From: Bacillota bacterium
GTDB lineage: Bacteria > Bacillota > Sulfobacillia > Sulfobacillales > Sulfobacillaceae
Length of the DNA: 9,045 nucleotides
Assembly (NCBI GenBank): GCA_021820675.1
Contig: JAKADI010000038.1
Coordinates: 1 to 9,045 of the forward strand
Reading direction: 5' to 3'
A program made the translations under genes and the position numbers. The notes under the pieces were generated by a model, which was given only the letters and a program-made list of their open reading frames with translations, was not told where the DNA came from and did not search any database. Within the stretch, counting starts at the first letter, position 1. Every line of letters begins with the position of its first letter. This document shows, piece after piece, positions 7,161 through 9,045 of this stretch.

Positions 7161-7446
7161 GTACTTAGCCTCTCCACTTCGATGTCTAGAACGGATACAG
7201 TCCAATGATCGATCGCGGCGCCAGCCGACTCAAACGTCTTGCCCATATGGGAAACGGATTGTTCCACACTATGAAAACCTGCAGATACGCCCCGGCCGCT
7301 CTGAGAATAAGTGCGCTGAAGAGCTTGGATCATGTCATACGTCATTCTTTGAGCCTAGGGGCTCCCGAGAGCAACAGCCGATATTAGCACCACGCCCACC
7401 CCCACTAACAGGTCGACCTCGGAAATAGCAATGAGTCCTGCCACTA
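6896..7446. repeat. Intact copy A of a tandem duplication
   Basis: Direct counterpart of 5797-6303. It contains the tail of the hydrophobic protein, the whole 62-aa gene and the 5' three quarters of the 121-aa gene. No insertion-sequence ends or target duplications are visible at its borders, so it arose by plain duplication rather than transposition. Confidence 0.83.
7157..7345 (-). CDS. Unknown small helical protein (62 aa)
   Basis: Family not recognised. Sixty-two residues, mostly predicted helix, with no membrane segment; a single Trp lies in IDHWTVSVL. Its stop codon overlaps the start of the 121-aa membrane gene (ATGA, 7160-7157), a sign of translational coupling. Start: the ATG at 7345 follows the previous stop by 9 bases, and the only purine-rich element, GGGAG, is 16 bases away; the internal ATG at codon 5 is an alternative. 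The paralogue at 6034-6236 keeps 36 of 53 residues, so this was a real protein. Size and helical character recall WXG100-partner proteins, but the WXG turn and YxxxD signal are absent, so I do not place it in that family. Confidence 0.68.
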   Translation of the reverse strand: MTYDMIQALQRTYSQSGRGVSAGFHSVEQSVSHMGKTFESAGAAIDHWTVSVLDIEVERLST

Positions 7447-7837
7447 TAGTGGACGACGTAATGTTGATGGCTCCATAAGTTCCAATTCTCACGGTAGCCT
7501 GAGCCAAAAATCCTGCGCTGGCATAACCTTGCCGGGACCGGGAGTGAGGACCCCAGGACCTGTAATCGTAAACAGGCTGAATAACACCTGCAACCCCAAC
7601 CATCCCGCCACCCGCCACCCGCCAGCGATGATTTCCAAAAAGATGACAATGCGATATCAAACGACGCCATAGCACTTGCCTTAGCAGCCCCACTTACCGT
7701 CAAGGTTGCGGCCACGTCGGCACTGGATGGCAAATACAGCACATTTTCAGCCGGATTAATGGATCGATACGGTCAGTACGTGATGAAGAATCGGGAGGCG
7801 GCACCGATTTACCCGAATCAGCAAGGAAGAAGCGCAT
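7355..7837 (-). pseudogene. Frameshifted gene with hydrophobic glycine-rich C-terminus
   Basis: Starts at an ATG (7837-7835) with GGTGA 8 bases upstream. Three reading-frame segments must be joined: the first from the start to about 7760, the second from about 7760 to about 7625 (contains DVAATLTVSGAAKASAM and SSFWKSSLAGGG), the third from about 7605 to the TAG at 7355. The second break falls on three exact 7-bp repeats, and removing one unit joins the frames as SSLAGGGMVGVAG. The last 60 residues are strongly hydrophobic (GAINITSSTIVAGLIAISEV then LLVGVGVVLISAVAL), like a membrane hairpin. A fragment of the tail is duplicated at 6221-6319. Product not recognised; position after a WXG100 gene suggests a T7SS-associated membrane protein. 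The opposite strand is also partly open here, so the gene model is tentative. Confidence 0.55.
7604..7624. repeat. Three exact 7-bp tandem repeats (CCCGCCA)
   Basis: CCCGCCA occurs three times without mismatch at 7604-7610, 7611-7617 and 7618-7624. It lies inside a minus-strand gene exactly where two reading frames meet. Since 7 is not a multiple of 3, gain or loss of a unit shifts the frame; losing one unit joins the upstream and downstream frames. Confidence 0.95.
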
Positions 7838-7845
7838 GACTGCCG

Positions 7846-8094
7846 TCACCCGGGCAACTCAGGCTCCAAGACTCCGCGCACAGAGAGCCTTCTTCTGTCT
7901 CTGCCGATCGAAGCAATTCCGGGATAACCATGCCGATCAGCCAAAATGACGGCACGACAAAGTCTCTTCTGTCCACCTGGCCACGATACGGTTACCACAA
8001 CTTTTCCATTGATGGCGAATCATGGGAAACACCCATCATCATCCCTCCATTTGCGGGTTAACTCGGGGTCAGGGCGCCGTGCACGTAAATCATT
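7846..8094 (-). pseudogene. Small broken gene after the WXG100 gene
   Basis: Reads with coding-like composition from about 8094 to the TGA at 7848-7846, with one in-frame TGA at 8022-8020. Segments include DPELTRKWRDDDGCFP before that stop and GKVVVTVSWPGGQKRLCRAV and HGYPGIASIGRD after it, in the same frame. An ATG at 8093-8091 overlapping the WXG100 stop (TAATG) is a natural start, but it joins this frame only if one C is restored to the CCCC run near 8062. A shorter 50-codon product from GTG at 7998 is possible. Family not recognised. The next gene follows after 8 bases. Confidence 0.5.
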
Positions 8095-8390
8095 ACAAGG
8101 CCCCAAATTGGTTGGCAATTTGGACGTCGATGGACTGGTATTGCTGAGCAGCCTGAGACATCAATCGGCTAATAGACATAAGGGCTTGATTGAGCCCAGC
8201 CGCGTCTCGTTGCCATTGGGCCCATAATCCTTCAAAGCGAGCTTGCCCAACGCCTGCCCAGTCCATCACCCAGGGGTTGCACCATCGACTGAAGTTGTTG
8301 CGGTATCGATCGAATGCTATCAGCTCCGGAAGATAACTGAGTCGAGAGCTGAGCAACTTGTTCCGGAGTGACGCGAATCATTCCTGCCAA
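8093..8390 (-). pseudogene. WXG100 (ESAT-6-like) T7SS protein, single-base frameshift
   Basis: WXG100 proteins are about 100-residue helical hairpins exported by type VII secretion systems. The N-terminal half reads from TTG (8390-8388), with AGGAGG 9 bases before it, as MAGMIRVTPEQVAQLSTQL and on to SMVQPLGD. The C-terminal half is one frame over: WAGVGQARFEGLWAQW, ending in YQSID and IANQFGAL. Removing one base near 8261-8266 (an extra G in GATGGAC) gives a protein of exactly 98 residues with the WxG turn (W-A-G) in the middle and a YxxxD export signal (Y..SID) near the end. As written the protein is cut off, so the gene is broken or misread at that base. It heads the minus-strand cluster. 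Confidence 0.88.
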
Positions 8391-8445
8391 CGCTCATTGC
8401 CTCCTCCATAGCTAAACCAAAGAGCCCTAACACCTCAAATCCCTG

Positions 8446-8507
8446 CATCAATCAATCCAAACGTCTACAATTCGCCCCGATTCACTGAGCGCTTCGGATT
8501 GATGATG
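8446..8507. promoter_or_regulatory. Inverted repeat between the divergent T7SS-type genes
   Basis: ATCAATCC (8451-8458) pairs exactly with GGATTGAT (8496-8503); with one bulged base the match extends to CATC/GATG on the outside. The 37-base gap suggests two half-sites rather than a hairpin. It lies in the 302-bp region separating the WXG100 gene (minus) and the EspC-like gene (plus), where a shared regulator would bind. No regulator is identified. Confidence 0.35.
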
Positions 8508-8551
8508 TCACGGCCTTTGGACAAATTGTTTATGGTCCTCACATGGGGTAT

Positions 8552-8565
8552 GGGGGGTGCCCCCC
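8552..8565. repeat. GC-only palindrome GGGGGG-TG-CCCCCC
   Basis: Six G, a two-base centre, and six C, just upstream of an AT-rich promoter-like stretch. It can fold as a very short strong hairpin. No T tract follows on either strand, so it is not a standard terminator. It may insulate the plus-strand promoter. Confidence 0.5.
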
Positions 8566-8578
8566 AAAATACAACACG

Positions 8579-8623
8579 GGTATAATACCATAATTTACAA
8601 TTTTATGCTACTATTTTACTAAT
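8579..8623 (+). promoter_or_regulatory. Candidate promoter region of the EspC-like gene
   Basis: A very AT-rich stretch. TATAAT (8581-8586) is a perfect -10 box lying inside the palindrome GGTATAATACC (8579-8589), but no good -35 precedes it. An alternative is TTTACA (8594-8599), 18 bases, then ACTAAT (8618-8623). Either gives a leader of about 60-105 bases before the start at 8693. Confidence 0.35.
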
Positions 8624-8692
8624 GATTTTTACTCTCTCTTAGATATATCCCTCAAATCAAGTGACACCATCATCAGAAAGACAGGGAACACT

Positions 8693-9001
8693 ATGCCCCG
8701 CATGATTGACGTCGTACCAACAGCGCTAGTGAGTGCTGGTTCCGCAGTTGCGACACGAGGAGACAAACTGTCAGCCGTAACGGCAACCCTAAACTGTGAA
8801 GCCCGCAAATTGCCCGGACAACGGCAAGGGGCGACGGCCTTTGCATACCAGGCATTTGGGACTGAATTCGACCGGTTGATGGCGGCTCAAGTCTTAGCCA
8901 CAGTCCGTTTGGGTCACGATCTTACAACTGCTGCCCAAGAATATGAAGCGACCGATCGGGCGGCTATGCACGGTCTGATTTCCGGGCCGCCCCATCCGTA
9001 A
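8693..9001 (+). CDS. EspC-like small T7SS substrate (102 aa)
   Basis: 102 residues, mostly helix and rich in Ala. The opening MIDVVPTALVSAG..A and the closing AAQEYEATDRAAM resemble the EspC/WXG100-related secreted proteins of type VII systems; YEATD (84-88) fits the YxxxD/E export signal. The middle contains AFGTEFDRLMAAQ, as in the helix after the turn in this group, although a clear WXG is absent. Start: ATG 8693 has AGGGA 5 bases upstream; the ATG at 8702 would be too far from it. Intact, unlike the divergent WXG100 gene. The following gene begins directly at its stop, so it probably leads an operon whose other members lie outside the window. Export by a T7SS is inferred from family likeness. 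Confidence 0.72.
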   Translation: MPRMIDVVPTALVSAGSAVATRGDKLSAVTATLNCEARKLPGQRQGATAFAYQAFGTEFDRLMAAQVLATVRLGHDLTTAAQEYEATDRAAMHGLISGPPHP

Positions 9002-9045
9002 ATGGAGGATTTCCGAATCCTACGAGGCGGCTGGATCGCGGAAGA
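9002..9045 (+). CDS. Start of a further gene, cut by window edge
   Basis: An ATG at 9002-9004 directly abuts the TAA of the EspC-like gene and opens a frame (MEDFRILRGGWIAE) that runs off the window. No ribosome binding site lies at the usual distance, so translation would depend on coupling to the upstream gene; the GGAGG at 9005-9009 could instead serve a slightly later start. EspC-like genes are commonly followed by a larger T7SS substrate or effector, which would be the expectation here. Too little is visible to name it. Confidence 0.4.
   Translation, partial: MEDFRILRGGWIAE

Noticed and set aside
5797..7446. Insertion sequence or transposon as the cause of the duplicated segment.
   Set aside because: No transposase, terminal inverted repeats or target-site duplications are visible at the borders.
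7585..7839. Plus-strand open frame of about 84 codons opposite the broken hydrophobic-tail gene, ending MDRYGQYVMKNREAAPIYPN.
   Set aside because: It looks coding-like, but it has no usable start codon or ribosome binding site before the late ATG, and the minus-strand genes are contiguous with the cluster. I keep it as the main alternative for this stretch.
5788..8094. Reassignment of TGA to tryptophan, suggested by two TGA codons at Trp-like positions.
   Set aside because: Other genes here use TGA as a true stop (the YHS gene, the 62-aa gene at the ATGA junction, the 121-aa gene), and the same region also has a TAG nonsense codon and frameshifts, so decay explains it better.
7946..8227. Plus-strand frame of 93 codons over the WXG100 region.
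   Set aside because: It is the complement of the clearly coding WXG100 C-terminal half and the next gene.
1..9045. CRISPR array, tRNA or rRNA genes.
   Set aside because: No regularly spaced direct repeats and no cloverleaf-type or conserved rRNA segments were found on either strand by eye.

Overview
The window looks like the chromosome of an acidophilic, metal-exposed Gram-positive bacterium; a Sulfobacillus-like Firmicute is my guess. The reasons are a copper-exporting ATPase, a thioredoxin-type arsenate reductase, strong AGGAGG-type ribosome binding sites, moderate GC, and type VII secretion (T7SS/ESX) small-protein genes. The taxon is inferred from style, not from a marker gene.

Left part (1-5700): ordinary, intact genes. 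The 3' part of a copA-type Cu+ ATPase is followed by a tiny YHS-domain metal-binding protein, and the pair ends at a clear intrinsic terminator. About 790 bp without a recognisable gene follow. Next is a divergent pair: a bicupin gentisate-dioxygenase-like protein (minus) and a LysR regulator (plus), sharing a 110-bp promoter region with two dyads, a typical aromatic-catabolism arrangement. A lone arsC (minus) follows, with a dyad in the spacer of its predicted promoter.

Right part (5740-9045): an accessory region rich in broken genes. Reading leftwards from 8390 on the minus strand, the order is: a WXG100 protein with a single-base frameshift; a small gene with an in-frame stop; a hydrophobic-tail protein whose frame is broken at three exact 7-bp tandem repeats; and three intact-looking small genes of 62, 121 and 90 aa, with the 62- and 121-aa genes coupled by an ATGA overlap. 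Beyond them lies a second, degenerate copy of the tail/62-aa/121-aa segment, carrying a nonsense codon in each of the two small genes. Divergent from this cluster, on the plus strand, is an intact EspC-like protein ending in a YxxxD motif, then the first codons of another gene. I read this region as a lineage-specific T7SS small-protein and membrane-protein cassette that was duplicated and is now decaying or switched off. The small proteins of 62, 121 and 90 aa match no family I recognise and are the most novel material here.
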